DNA from: Chrysophaeum taylorii
Taxonomy: Eukaryota > Sar > Pelagophyceae > Pelagomonadales > Pelagomonadaceae
Direction of reading: 5' to 3'
NCBI GenBank assembly: GCA_029834535.1
Contig: JAQMWT010000523.1
Location: 248,001-312,000 of the forward strand
Length of the DNA stretch: 64,000 nucleotides
The notes beneath the pieces are model-generated. The model was given only the letters and a program-made list of their open reading frames with translations. It made no database searches and was not told the origin of the DNA. This document shows, in pieces, positions 31,694 to 41,501 of the stretch (its first letter is position 1; each line of letters starts with the position of its first letter). The position numbers and the translations under genes are program-made.

Positions 31694-31860
31694 ATAGCTA
31701 GGTTGGTTTTAGCAGCAAAGCAGTAAGATAATATAAAGGGTGGCGAGGCGGCCTGCCGAGATCATGATTGGTGGGCCGCACCCCGGAGGAGGAGGAGGAG
31801 GAGGAGGAGGAGACAGGAGCATAAAACGGCGACGAAAGAGTAGGAAAGAACGAGTCATCG
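30858..31860. other. Spacer with microsatellites, no gene
   Basis: About 1 kb without a supported gene. It holds a TGCC tetranucleotide tract (about 31657-31692) and a GGA tract (about 31787-31812), the latter just beyond the 3' end of the minus-strand GNAT-like gene. Short ORFs on both strands have no recognisable content. Confidence 0.5.
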
Positions 31861-33783
31861 TCAGCGCAGGTCGTCGAAGGGGTACCACTTGTCGGAGTCT
31901 GAGTCACCGCGCTCGTCGGGATTGAGGGCAACGATGAGCTCCTCGGAATCGGCACAGCGCACGATCCAGAGGTTGTCTCTGGGGACTCGGCGTCCGTCGT
32001 CGAAGCGGTCGTCGATAAGGAACTGACCCCTTCTTGGCCTGCGATGCAGGAGGAGCCTGTCCCACTCGAGAGGAGGATCGAAGCGGAACATGACCGTCAT
32101 GCCGACCGCTAGTGTTTTGGCACCGTTGTCCTTGGGACGGCGGGCGCGGAGGCGAGCGAGGAGGGAGAGGTCGACTTCGGCGAGGAGCGGGGCGCCGACG
32201 AAGGAGATCGCGTAGAGTCTTTTGCGGCGTTGGCCGTCGAGCTTGACGCGGGCCTCGAGGTTTTCGGGCCAGCGGACGAGCTTTCCGTCCACGCGGAGGG
32301 ACACGGGGAGACGGCGGGTGGACCTCCGGAGCGGGCGTCGTCTCGAAATCTCGAGACTCGGCGCTTTCTTTTTTTTTGGCGTCGGGTGGTCGACGTCGTC
32401 GACTACGCCCAACACGTCGCGTTTTAGGATCAACTTCGATGCGCCGCAGCTGTTCGACTTGAATATGACGAGGGCATGGGCGAGGGCGCGCGAGAGCGCG
32501 GGGTCGCGGGCACCAAACCGGCCGGCGCGACCCTGGGCGATGACGACGAGCTCTCGGAAGACCCCGGAACCCCCGATGACGTTCGTGTTCGTGGAAATCG
32601 CAGCGCGTGCGAGCTCGAAAACATCTTCTCTGGGGTTCGAACTCTTCTTCGTGGAAGAACAAGAAGAAGGTACTGCCGCCGCCGCCGCCGCGAGGGGCTT
32701 GGCCATCATGTGCGAGGCGCCGTGCGCGCCGACGGTGATCCTGTCGTTCCAGTGACGATACGCGAGCTCCGGCATATCCTTGCGGTCGCGGTATTTCGCG
32801 AGCGCTCCGACGCGCGCGAAGCCGAGCGACTCGTAGAAGGGAACGGCCGTCTCGGTCGCCTGGAGCACCGCAAAGTCCAAGTCCGCGAGGGACGATTCGA
32901 CGGCGCGCGACACGAGGCGCCGCCCGCAGCCGAGGGCGCCGAGCAGAGAGATCTCGAGGAGGCGCTTCCACTCCGTGAATCGGTCGTCGGACGCGGCCTT
33001 GGCCCGAGCCGTCGCCTCCAGAGCTCGTGCGAGCGTACCGTCGTCGCGTCGCTCCTCGCGAGCGAGCCGCCGCGCGATAGACTCGACGTCTTCGGCCGCC
33101 GCGACCATGGCGTCGATTTTTCGATCGATCGCGTCGTTTCTCTTCCGTGGAGTCGTCCGGTGCTGGTCGTAGTCGGGGACGCCCCAGGCGCGGGGATCCG
33201 TGCTCGACCACCGGAGCGTCGAGTCCCACGAGGCAAACGCTCCCACCAATATAAACCCCTGCATGCGTCTTCCCTCGCCGCGCTCGCGGCACACCCACCC
33301 CCTCGGCTCGATAGCCAGCGCGACGCGGTCGTACATGTAGTCGGCGGCGAGCGGCTTGTCGAAGAATTTCGCCCTGGGCTCCTTCTTCACCGTCGCCCGC
33401 CGCGCCGCCTCGTTGCAGACCAGCATCATCTCGGGCAGCAGCGCGATCCACTCGGCTCGACCGCGCACCTCCTCTATCTCGGAAGTTGCTTCGAACTCCG
33501 ACTCGTTCCGCGCCGTCCACGGCACCTCAAACGGATCGTATGGTGCTGTCAGCATCACGCTCCGGTAGTCCTTGCACGACTCGTCCTCCTTTTCCGTTGT
33601 CGACGCCTCGCTCGACGACTTGTTGAAGGCCTGCTGCGACAAGGACCGCTTCCGCTTGCGACACGACGACGCCACCTCCTCCTCCTCCTCCTCCTCCTCC
33701 GACGAACAACAACTACAGCTACTAGTGGAAGACGAAGAAGAAGAGGAAAACGGGCGCCCCTGCTCCATCTCCATCGTCTCCAT
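31861..33783 (-). CDS. GNAT-fold acetyltransferase-like protein
   Basis: 640 residues, single exon. Residues 1-70 are Ser/Glu-rich and disordered, with a basic patch CRKRKRSL at 41-48 that could be a nuclear localisation signal. Residues about 110-345 contain a GNAT-like acetyltransferase: a beta-strand/helix segment ISLLGALGCGRRLVSRAV at about 278-295 (the acetyl-CoA pyrophosphate-binding loop type) and VPFYESLGFARVG at 314-326, the usual C-terminal GNAT strand. An inserted charged segment (about 200-270) separates early strands. Residues about 380-640 form a second basic region, unrecognised. Likely a nuclear N-acetyltransferase with unknown target. It shares a 157-bp divergent spacer with the small gene at 33941. 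Confidence 0.7.
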   Translation of the reverse strand: METMEMEQGRPFSSSSSSSTSSCSCCSSEEEEEEEEVASSCRKRKRSLSQQAFNKSSSEASTTEKEDESCKDYRSVMLTAPYDPFEVPWTARNESEFEATSEIEEVRGRAEWIALLPEMMLVCNEAARRATVKKEPRAKFFDKPLAADYMYDRVALAIEPRGWVCRERGEGRRMQGFILVGAFASWDSTLRWSSTDPRAWGVPDYDQHRTTPRKRNDAIDRKIDAMVAAAEDVESIARRLAREERRDDGTLARALEATARAKAASDDRFTEWKRLLEISLLGALGCGRRLVSRAVESSLADLDFAVLQATETAVPFYESLGFARVGALAKYRDRKDMPELAYRHWNDRITVGAHGASHMMAKPLAAAAAAVPSSCSSTKKSSNPREDVFELARAAISTNTNVIGGSGVFRELVVIAQGRAGRFGARDPALSRALAHALVIFKSNSCGASKLILKRDVLGVVDDVDHPTPKKKKAPSLEISRRRPLRRSTRRLPVSLRVDGKLVRWPENLEARVKLDGQRRKRLYAISFVGAPLLAEVDLSLLARLRARRPKDNGAKTLAVGMTVMFRFDPPLEWDRLLLHRRPRRGQFLIDDRFDDGRRVPRDNLWIVRCADSEELIVALNPDERGDSDSDKWYPFDDLR

Positions 33784-33940
33784 CGTTACTACTAACCTTT
33801 TACTTCACTGTGTTGTAGTACTACTGTACTGCCTGCACCCCATCGCTCTTGCTTCCCCCTTTGGAAGGGCTTTCTTTTCGTGCCCGGAAAAGCGATAACC
33901 CAACACCCTTACCCTTCCTTAACACCGAGTACCACACAGG

Positions 33941-34238
33941 ATGATGGCCCATCTCCTCCGCACCGCTGCGCTCCTCCGGACGCCTCGGCTCGTCGCCGCC
34001 CGCGCGACGGTCCTCCCTCTGCGCTCCTTCGCCACCCCGGCGACCACCGACGACGACGTGGTACGTTCCTCGCGACGAAGGAACTAAGTTTCGTTTTAGC
34101 CACGCGCCGCAGGTCGTCCCCGAATTGGTCGAGACGCTCGAGTGGGTCTTGGACAGCCCCCCACCCCTCCACCAGTTCGAAGAGCCTCCCATCGTCGTCG
34201 AGATCGGAGGAATCGAGCCCGCCGCCAAGCGAACCTGA
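33941..34238 (+). CDS. Small mitochondrial-type protein, two exons
   Basis: Too short to stand out as an ORF, but well supported: exon 1 33941-34060, intron 34061-34112 (52 nt, donor GTACGT, acceptor CGCAG), exon 2 34113-34238 ending in TGA. The 81-residue product starts with a typical mitochondrial presequence, Arg/Ala/Leu-rich without acids (about 1-32, with RSFAT at the probable cleavage region). The short acidic mature part contains LEWVLDSPPPLHQFEEPPIV, strongly conserved-looking. I suspect a respiratory-chain or other mitochondrial complex subunit but cannot name it. A second ATG overlaps the first (ATGATG); the upstream one is chosen. Confidence 0.7.
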
Positions 34239-34802
34239 TGATGATTGAATTGATGATTATGACACTGCGACGCGTACCAACAACCAAAAACAACACTACC
34301 CGAGCCTTTGAAAAAACAGTCTGCCCCCAGAAAGAAAGAAAGAAAGAATGAATGAATGAATTAATTAATCCCGCGACCAGCGCGCTGCGTCCCCTGGCAC
34401 TACCACCACCTGGATCTGCCACACTCATTCTTCCGCATATTTTTACCTATATTTCTTCCAAGGTCGCCCGCCATGAATGTTGTTCCCGGAAGGAAGGGAG
34501 AGCCCTCGTTGGAGTTTCGGTCGGTGGGTTGGGTCCCCTACTCTTAATTTATTTCGATCGACATGTCGGTCCCTTCGTCGCTTTTGCGACGTCGAAGACG
34601 AGGAGGCCGAACGCAAGGGAGGAGTAGGCTCCTTGCTGCTCGTCGTATGCCGACTGATATTAGTAGGAAGGAAGGAAGGGAGGGAGGGAGGCCCAACCTT
34701 TTTTTTTGTCTCGTGTCGGCGACGAAAGAAAAAGCCCTCAACAAGAACAACCTTTAAGTACCTACCCCTTCTTGTTGAGTGTTATTAGGGAGGGAGGGTA
34801 TC
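34239..34802. other. Spacer with AAAG/AATG-type simple repeats
   Basis: Between two plus-strand genes. Contains a short AAAG then AATG tetranucleotide run (about 34333-34362) and purine-rich GGAAGGAAGGGAGGG (about 34666-34690). No gene or RNA seen; probably the 3' UTR of the small gene and the promoter of the next. Confidence 0.4.
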
Positions 34803-35795
34803 ATGCATCGCACGGCGCGCGGCTTGGTGCGGCGGGCGTTGTCGTCGCGGCAGCGCGACCCGCTGCTGGAGGTGCACCAGCAGCTCGCGTCGGTGCTGAA
34901 CAAGACGGCGCACGCTCTGGGCGTGCGGCATCGGCTGAGGGTCGTCGACGTCGAGGAGGAGGAAAAAAAAGGTCCGGCGTTTGAAGCACCCCCCGGCAGG
35001 CGACCCCCGCGGCTGCAGAGCGCCCTACGGTACATGACGCAAGAGGAGATCGAGGCATACGCCGAGCGGCTCGTCGGGAGCGGTCAGCTGGGTGATTTTG
35101 AGGGCTTACCGCGGCAGCGCGCGGCTCGGGTCGAGCGGTTCGTGTACTCGCATTGCGTCAAGATTTTGCTGTGTCTGATGCACGAGGCCCTCGATCGACT
35201 CGAGGTGGCCGAGGTGTTTGGGCTTCGGGTATCGTTGACCCAGACGGCGCGCGCCAAGGTCGATCTTTTGGGGTCCCTCGAGCGGCGTCTTCTCGAGGGG
35301 AACGAGGGAATTCGCGTCGACGTCCGGAGCATATCGAGCTTTGTCGACCGCGTCGTCGAGATCGAAAGAAGTACTTTTGGTACGTACCCTTCGCTCGAGC
35401 GCGCCTTGCTCAAAAATGTCTCGAACATCGTCCTGAACCTCCTCGCCGACGCGTGCTCGACCTATCGACTCGACTTTTTCGGGCACTCGCTGCGGCTCGC
35501 GCTCGAGCCCAACGATGCCCTCGACCATCTTACTTTGGAGAAACTCGAGGCCCACCGCGACTTTGGTCCCCCCGTCTTCGACGACCGGTTGATCGACGCC
35601 CTCGTCGACGAGATCCTCTCCGACAAGGACATCAACCTCTGGCTGATCCCGGACGCCCTCGAACGGAGCTTTTATCGCCGATTTTTCTTGTTCTACGGCG
35701 TCCTCCTCGACTACGCGCTCAGCGACGTCCACCTCAACCTCCTCGACGTCCACGCCCGCCTCCGCTTCGAACGGTCATCATCATCATCATCCTAA
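34803..35795 (+). CDS. Hypothetical protein with possible organelle-targeting N-terminus
   Basis: 330 residues from the ATG at 34803; an upstream in-frame GTG is not used. The start MHRTARGLVRRALSSRQ is basic and Ser-rich, like a mitochondrial presequence. A disordered acidic/basic stretch (about 45-65) precedes a largely helical body, including RVERFVYSHCVKILLCLMHE and a C-terminal hydrophobic-aromatic segment (FFLFYGVLLDYALSD) near residue 300. No catalytic motif recognised. The next gene starts 22 bp after the stop on the same strand, and that neighbour is an organellar RNA-binding protein, which weakly supports an organelle role. The C-terminus ends in a poly-Ser run from a TCA repeat. 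Confidence 0.7.
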   Translation: MHRTARGLVRRALSSRQRDPLLEVHQQLASVLNKTAHALGVRHRLRVVDVEEEEKKGPAFEAPPGRRPPRLQSALRYMTQEEIEAYAERLVGSGQLGDFEGLPRQRAARVERFVYSHCVKILLCLMHEALDRLEVAEVFGLRVSLTQTARAKVDLLGSLERRLLEGNEGIRVDVRSISSFVDRVVEIERSTFGTYPSLERALLKNVSNIVLNLLADACSTYRLDFFGHSLRLALEPNDALDHLTLEKLEAHRDFGPPVFDDRLIDALVDEILSDKDINLWLIPDALERSFYRRFFLFYGVLLDYALSDVHLNLLDVHARLRFERSSSSSS

Positions 35796-35817
35796 ACAAC
35801 ACTTTAATAATAAGAAG

Positions 35818-38145
35818 ATGTGGGCGGCGGCGGCGCGCAGCCAAAGAACGCGGTGCGTCGCGTTCCAGCGGCAGGTCGAGTGGAAGCGCTTGTTGATGCG
35901 CGACGAGACGACTCCCGCCTGGGTGCTGGGTCTCGTCGGCGCGAGGTTGCCCGAGCTGAGCGGCGTCAACCTGAGCCTATGCCTGCGGAAACTCGGGAGC
36001 CATCGCGACTCTTTCGAGCGAAACGACGCGCGGGTCGCGGCCCTCGTCGAGGCGTGCGGGTCGCGGCTCGAGGAACTCGGGCCCCGGCAGCTCGTGAGCG
36101 CGGGCGTCGGGCTCGCGCGGCTCGGGGTGCGCGGCGACCTCGCGCGCCGTCTCTCTCGACGCGTTCGCGCTCGAATCCGCGACCTCGACGCGGCCCAGGT
36201 CGTCTCGCTGACGTGGTCCCTCCTGACGCTCCGCGCGCCCTTCGGATTTTTCGCCGCGGAAATCGAGCGACGCATCGACGAGTTCGAACCTGGCCAGCTC
36301 TGCGCGCTCGCGAGCGCGCTTCGAGACTACGACGACTTGGTGTCGGCCGTCGCCCGAAGGGCCGCAGAGACGGACGCCTTTTTCGAGGCCGCGTCGCCCC
36401 TCGAGGCCTGCATGTTCGTGTCGGCCGCGTGGCGTTGCCACGACGTGTCCGCGGCGCTGGAGGTGATCGACCGCCGGCGCGCGTCGCTCTCTCCGTCAGA
36501 CCTCGCGACCGCGCTCAAGGCTATCAGCGACTCGGCGCCGCCGGGGCTCCTCGACGCGGCGGTCCGGGCTTTTCGGGAGGACCCTCGAGCCTTCCTCGAC
36601 CCCCTCGACACCCCGGCCTTCGCGCGGGTCCTTTCTGCCCTCGCGCAGCGCGCCGCCGCCGCCGCCGCCGCGTCGAAGAAGAAGAAGAAGAGCGCGGGCG
36701 AGTTTCGAGACGCCTTCGGCGCGGCCCTCGAATCCCTCAAATCGCGGCCCCTCGACGAGCTCTCGCAGGCGATGCTCGCGCGCATCGCCCTCGCGGTGAG
36801 CCACAGTCAGGTCTTCGACCCCCTCGAAGCTCGCGTCTTTCTCGACGCTACGATAAAGCCGCTCGTCGTCGTCGACGACGACCTCCGCGCGCGCGACGCG
36901 ACGCGCTTCGCGACGGGCTTCGCCAGGTGTGGCGCCGGCGACGCCGGGTTCTTCGGGAGGATCGCGCGCCATCTCGCGGTCGACGCCTTGCCGCCCCTCG
37001 GCCTGGCGCAGGCGGCCTGGGCCTTCGCCCTGACCACCCCCCCTTCGGAAGCCCGCCTCGACCTTCTCTCTCGCGTCTCGCGAAGCGCGCGCTCGCGACT
37101 CCACGAATTCTCGCCCTCGGAACTCCAGTTTTTATCGCGGGCCCTCGCCGAGGCCAAGTTCAACGCCCCCGCCCTCGCCGCCGACATCGCAAGCGCCCTC
37201 CGGCGCGCGGGCGCCCTCTTCGACGCGCGCGATTCGCCCTCTCGTCGCCTCGGCGCGCTCGCCGCGCGCGCGCGCGATTTCGCCGTCGTCGGGGCTTGTG
37301 CCCCCGACCTCTACGACCACATCGCGGCCGAGGCCCGAAGAGCCCTCGGCGCCGTCGACCGCCTCGACCTCAGCACGGCGAGGTCGGTAGTCACGCACCT
37401 CGGACGCCTCGCGACCGCTTTTTCCGCGCTCCGCCTCGCGCCCGACGGCTTCTTCGAGGCGATCCTCGACGCCTCGCGGGACGCCCTCCTCCTTCTCCAA
37501 GAGGATCGCACCCTAACCACCAAGGCCGTCCTCGACCTCCTCCACGCCTGCGCGATCTCGGGCGTTTCCGGCCCGATCGTCGATCCGGCTTGGCGCGTCT
37601 TGCGGCGCGGCGACCTCTCGCCACACCAGACCGCCGACCTCCACGCTGTCTACCGCGCGCTTCAAATGCAGGGCGAGGAGGAGGAGAACACCGCCTTCTT
37701 CCGCGAGGTCGAGGTCGCGGCCCTCGTCGCCGCACAAAAATTCGTCGACGCCAGACGAGCCGAAACTCCGCCAAAACACAAACCCGAAATCTCCGCGTCC
37801 CTCCGACGTCTCGGCCTCTACGAATTCCAGCCCCACCTCACCGACGAGGGCTTCCTCCTCGACTTCGCCGACCTCCACTCGAGATCCGCCGTCCTCGTCG
37901 CCGGCAGGCACGCCTACCTCCACTTCCCCGCCGGAAGTGGAGGAGGAGGAGGACGAGAGCCTGCCTCGAGGCCCAGGTACGTCCTCAAGGGCGTCCACCA
38001 CTTCCGCGCCACTCTCCTCCGCCACCTCGGCTGGAACCTCCATATCATCCCCTTCTTCAAGTGGATCTCCCTCGGATCCGACGCGGACGCGGAAGACGCC
38101 TTTCTCCAGGACAAGCTCGCCCCCCACTGGGCGGGGAGGCCCTGA
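35818..38145 (+). CDS. RAP-domain protein (organellar RNA metabolism)
   Basis: 775 residues, single exon, very GC-rich. The body (about 30-600) is a chain of ~35-residue helical repeats with recurring L/V-A-W/F-A-hydrophobic patterns such as VVSLTWSLLTL and LAQAAWAFALT, the style seen in OPR/FASTK-like proteins. The C-terminal ~110 residues (about 660-768) form a RAP domain: VLVAGRHAYLHFP, then HHFRATLLRHLGWNLHIIPF and FKWISLG, matching the family's restriction-endonuclease-like fold signature. Such proteins act in chloroplast or mitochondrial RNA processing, stability or translation. A basic start (MWAAAARSQRTR) could be a transit peptide. A poly-Ala/Lys insert sits near residue 280. A long plus-strand ORF in another frame is a GC shadow. 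Confidence 0.85.
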   Translation: MWAAAARSQRTRCVAFQRQVEWKRLLMRDETTPAWVLGLVGARLPELSGVNLSLCLRKLGSHRDSFERNDARVAALVEACGSRLEELGPRQLVSAGVGLARLGVRGDLARRLSRRVRARIRDLDAAQVVSLTWSLLTLRAPFGFFAAEIERRIDEFEPGQLCALASALRDYDDLVSAVARRAAETDAFFEAASPLEACMFVSAAWRCHDVSAALEVIDRRRASLSPSDLATALKAISDSAPPGLLDAAVRAFREDPRAFLDPLDTPAFARVLSALAQRAAAAAAASKKKKKSAGEFRDAFGAALESLKSRPLDELSQAMLARIALAVSHSQVFDPLEARVFLDATIKPLVVVDDDLRARDATRFATGFARCGAGDAGFFGRIARHLAVDALPPLGLAQAAWAFALTTPPSEARLDLLSRVSRSARSRLHEFSPSELQFLSRALAEAKFNAPALAADIASALRRAGALFDARDSPSRRLGALAARARDFAVVGACAPDLYDHIAAEARRALGAVDRLDLSTARSVVTHLGRLATAFSALRLAPDGFFEAILDASRDALLLLQEDRTLTTKAVLDLLHACAISGVSGPIVDPAWRVLRRGDLSPHQTADLHAVYRALQMQGEEEENTAFFREVEVAALVAAQKFVDARRAETPPKHKPEISASLRRLGLYEFQPHLTDEGFLLDFADLHSRSAVLVAGRHAYLHFPAGSGGGGGREPASRPRYVLKGVHHFRATLLRHLGWNLHIIPFFKWISLGSDADAEDAFLQDKLAPHWAGRP

Positions 38146-38234
38146 TCATCATCTACTCCACTTTTGTACTCTGCTCCTCCAACCTACTTTACTTTACTTT
38201 ACTTTTCTTTTCTTTTCTTTACTTTTCCTTTCTT

Positions 38235-39380
38235 TCTTTGACAGGGTCCATCCCGCAAGAAATACTCTGGCACGTGCTGTCGAAGTTCGGCGTTCCAGCG
38301 AAACTAGCATGCCTCATAACGGCGCGAAACGACTCGCACGCCTCGATATGGCGCTAAACAGTATTATACAAGCGCGGTTCTCCGTCACCGGCGCTGCCGC
38401 TTCGATAGACTCAGCGTTAAGCAAGGTCCGGTTCTTTTCGTTCTATAGATGGCGACCTTGACCATCTCATGGCGACAACAACGACGATGTACTCCTCACT
38501 GGACGTCGTCGTTACAACGCAAAAAAACGCGACACTGAGGACATCGCACTCGAAGAAGAGTCAGCGTGCGAAAGACGATGTGGCGTTCCCGATCGTCGTG
38601 CTGTGAATGAAGAAATGCCTCGTCTCGTCCGGCACTTTTCCAGATGGGGTATGAAATTATTCCACACGGGTGACCGCCTTGGAAACATGGGAAGAGTCCG
38701 AATCCAAGTTACTGTTTGTCGCCAAGCCATCCATTCTCCACAATGACCTGGGCTCGGTACATTCTCGCAACCGGCATGATTATGAGGAGGTTGAGTCTCG
38801 TCCGAAGAAGGCGGCAGCGGCATTCGGTAGTGGGCTCCGTCGCTACGTTCTTGCCTCGAGATACGTCACTGCTCGAGCCTAGCGAACTCTCTACGTCGGT
38901 CTCATCCTGGCTATCCCGTTGCGATTCGGAATCAATCATGTTGCCTAACCGAGTTTGTCTACGATCGTCTTCGATGCTTTCACGCACAGTCCGCACGCGC
39001 CGCGTCGAAAAACACACGTCACCAGTTTATGGCTACATCACATTCTAACTCCAACCCTCCTCTAGTGCTTTGTTGGCCTGGAGACTGTCGATATCTACAT
39101 CTCTCGCCGACAACTCCGCTGGGCCGGCGATGTTGCCCGCACGCCCTGGAACCGCCTCCCTCGAATTCGAGGTGCTCCCCTCCTGGTGCGCCTCCAAACG
39201 TCCCCGCGGGTCCCTGCGTGTACCCACGGTTCACGAACGGCCGGGGTCTCTCTCAACAAGGCACACCGCAAATCCCGCATACTGACGGAGCCCCCTGGTA
39301 CCCCCTCGCTCAAAGCCGTGACAGTTGGCGACAGACCACCAACTCGCCCTCATTTCTACCCCCCTTGAACGCCCAGTGAT
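38235..39380 (+). mobile_element. 3' remnant of a LINE (non-LTR retrotransposon)
   Basis: Fragments of a non-LTR reverse transcriptase run in order. IPQEILWHVLSKFGVPAKLA near 38251 matches the thumb-side segment of LINE polymerases. Near 38605-38660 comes LVRHFSRWGMKLFHTG. Near 39090-39150 comes ISRRQLRWAGDVARTPWNRL, the conserved tail that follows the reverse transcriptase in many eukaryotic LINE-like endonuclease/RT proteins. The frames shift between blocks and the endonuclease and N-terminal polymerase motifs are missing, so it is a 5'-truncated dead copy, as is usual for LINEs. It begins only ~90 bp after the RAP gene. Confidence 0.7.
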
Positions 39381-39479
39381 TTTGATCCCTCGCGCTACGG
39401 CTCTGGGATTAGTCTATGTATGCCCCATGCATTGGGATGGTCCTGCCAGTCGTTGTTAAAAATGTGTCGGGTTTATTTT

Positions 39480-39940
39480 TAATAAGTGCCTGGGTTTTTA
39501 AAAGTCGACTGCTAGGAGGAGGGGCACGGGCGTTGAGGGGTTTCGGGTTGTGTTGAGATGTGAGAGATTCCGGAAAGGCGAAGGGATCCCGCTCAGGGGT
39601 TTTTGGGTTACAGACGCGAGGGGCGCCTGAAAGTCGGGGCCTAGTCGGGGTCATCGCCGAGCCGCGGGGCATGCGAAGAGAGGACGGGCCCCGCCCGTAG
39701 TTTATACGCATGCTGCCTCCGGACGTGTGTACGACGAAGTGTGGCGTCCTGCTGGACGCGGGCTGCCTGGGTGTGGCTGCCTGAGGTGGCAACATGGCTG
39801 AGGGCTATGGCGGAACAAAACGAGGCTTAGCTCGAGGGCTCGCCTAGACACGCCTACACCGTCGCACACTCGAGGTAGTCGGCCTAGGAGGGGGGTACAC
39901 TTCTCTCGTCGCCACAACAATCACTCGCCAAGACCTCTCA
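39480..39940 (+). repeat. Dispersed repeat family B, copy 2
   Basis: Shares GGGGCCTAGTCGGGGTCATC, GAGAGGACGGGCCCCGCCCG, GCATGCTGCC-CCGGACGT and the GGCAACATGGCTGAGGGC end with the copies at 14480-14878 (opposite strand) and 40030-40320. It starts with the motif AAGTCGACTGCTAGGAGG. On the minus strand a frame ends LSSHAPRLGDDPD, the same tail as the other copies. It follows the LINE tail by 100 bp, so it may be part of the same element class. Confidence 0.6.
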
Positions 39941-39962
39941 CTTGAGGCTGGGATATCGTTTT

Positions 39963-41329
39963 CCTTACTACGAATCGACAGAGGTTTGTCTGTCTGTTTG
40001 TCTGTTTGTCTTTAAATGTCGACTGCTTGTCTTTAAATGTCGACTGCTAAGAGGGGGGGGTGTGTGGGGAGCATGAAGGATGTGGGTGGGTTTGTTGGAT
40101 ATGAGGGATGTGCCTGACGGGCGGAGATAAGTACGCGGGACCTAGTCGGCGTCATCGCCGAGGCGTGGGGCAGGCGAAGAGAGGACGGGCCCCGCCCGTA
40201 GGTCGTACGCATGCTGCCGCCGGACGTATATGCGACGAAGAGTGACGTCCTGCTGGGATCGGGCGGCCTGGGTGGGGTTCCCCGCGGCGGCGACATGGGT
40301 GAGGGTTGTTTGTTTGTCTTTAAATGTCGACTGGTAAGAGGGGGGTGTGTGTGGCCCCCAATGTAGGGTAAGGATCAGGTAGGCGCGCGAGCCAGGCAGT
40401 GATCCTCCAAGCCGTCTGCAGCGACCTCGCAGACTGTTTCCACGACCCGCGGCGGCTCTTTCAGCGCGCCATTCTCACGCCCCGTCGACACGATGTTGTC
40501 GATGCTGACAACGCGCGCATGACCGCGGCCTTTCTTTCCCGGAGACGAGGCGTCGGAGTTCTTTTCGGTCGACTAGGTTGGGTCGGAAGACGACGCCTCG
40601 CTCTTTACAGTCGAGTTTCGACTCCCTGACAACCAACGGCATGCTGACTTTGATCGCGAGCTTAAAGTCTTCGCAACCTCGACCCGTCGCACGGCCACTG
40701 CAACGGTACCAGATACATGATCGATCATGTCGTGTCACCGAGGCTCCTCCAACCTGTATCCCTTAAGGCCCGCCGACGCCAAACGATCAACAAGATTCAG
40801 GGCCAGACGCCCCGCGAGGTCGGCGTCCTCTTGCCCAAGCCCGTCTTCTGTCACGTCCAGCTCTACGTGGCTCTCTGTCGATCGGCAACCCCGAGGATAT
40901 GCTCTTCTGAGTCGACGACTCCACCCTACCCCACACGTGCTGCGCAATACCGATAAGCCCCCTCCCGGCGTCTACACGCGCACTGTAAGTGAACTTACTG
41001 GGACCAGGTGAACTTACTGGGGTTTGAGATTGGGATTAGGTGAATATAGTGACCAGGTGAACTTACTGGGACCAGATGAGCTTACTGGGGGTTTTAGAGT
41101 AAACTCAAAGGTTAGCGGCGTGTGCGGATCAAGGCGGCTTAGATTGGCGGAGGCGAGAGCGACGAGCTCAAAGGAGAGTGGGGTGAGTGGGTGTGAGCAC
41201 GAGTGGGTTTACGCCGGGATAGAGATTGGGACTAAGTGAACTAACTGACCAGGTGAACTTACTGCGACCAGACCTGTACTTACTAGGGTTAGAGATTGGG
41301 ACTAGGTGAACTTACTGGCCTGCACTTGT
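39963..41329 (+). mobile_element. Pif1/Helitron-like dispersed repeat, copy 3, interrupted
   Basis: Same orientation as copy 1. Its 5' end (TTCCTTACTACGAATCGACA, then the TCTG/TTTG tract) lies at 39963-40010 but is separated from the body, which resumes at GTAGGGTAAGGATCAGGTAG near 40362, by a copy of repeat B. The body carries the same helicase debris: AILTPRRHDVVDADNARM near 40470, and INKIQGQTPREVGVLLPKP then VFCHVQLYVALCRS at about 40790-40880. The 3' array of GTGAACTTACTGG units runs from 40987 to 41329 and ends CTGGCCTGCACTTG like the others. Confidence 0.65.
40030..40361 (+). repeat. Dispersed repeat family B, copy 3 (inside Pif1/Helitron-like copy 3)
   Basis: Bounded on both sides by TTTAAATGTCGACTG: at 40031-40045 (followed by CTAAGAG) and again at about 40319-40333 (followed by GTAAGAG). 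This suggests insertion or template-switch junctions at that motif. The interior repeats CGTCATCGCCGAGGCGTGGG, GAGAGGACGGGCCCCGCCCG and CTGCCGCCGGACGTATATGC from the other copies. The antisense frame again ends with PAPRLGDDAD. Confidence 0.55.
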
Positions 41330-41501
41330 ATGTGCTATCAACGTATCCAGCTTGGCGAAAGGCGGCGATCGAAGCGACTTTGACCCTTCTTCACGGCGGG
41401 AACAACGAAATCGACACGAAACCCTCACCAGATTCTTTTTCTCCATGTTGTTGCTGCGGTTTTTGCTCGAAGGCGCTTGTAGAATCGGCGGTTGATCGAG
41501 A

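Noticed and set aside
31904-33795. Long ORFs on both strands over the GNAT-like gene (538 and 439 codons)
   Set aside because: Arg/Gly/Ala-rich shadows; only the 640-codon minus-strand frame has recognisable protein signatures.
35820-38357. 845-codon plus-strand ORF over the RAP-domain gene
   Set aside because: Arg/Pro-dominated composition typical of an off-frame reading of GC-rich coding DNA; the overlapping frame has a clear RAP domain.
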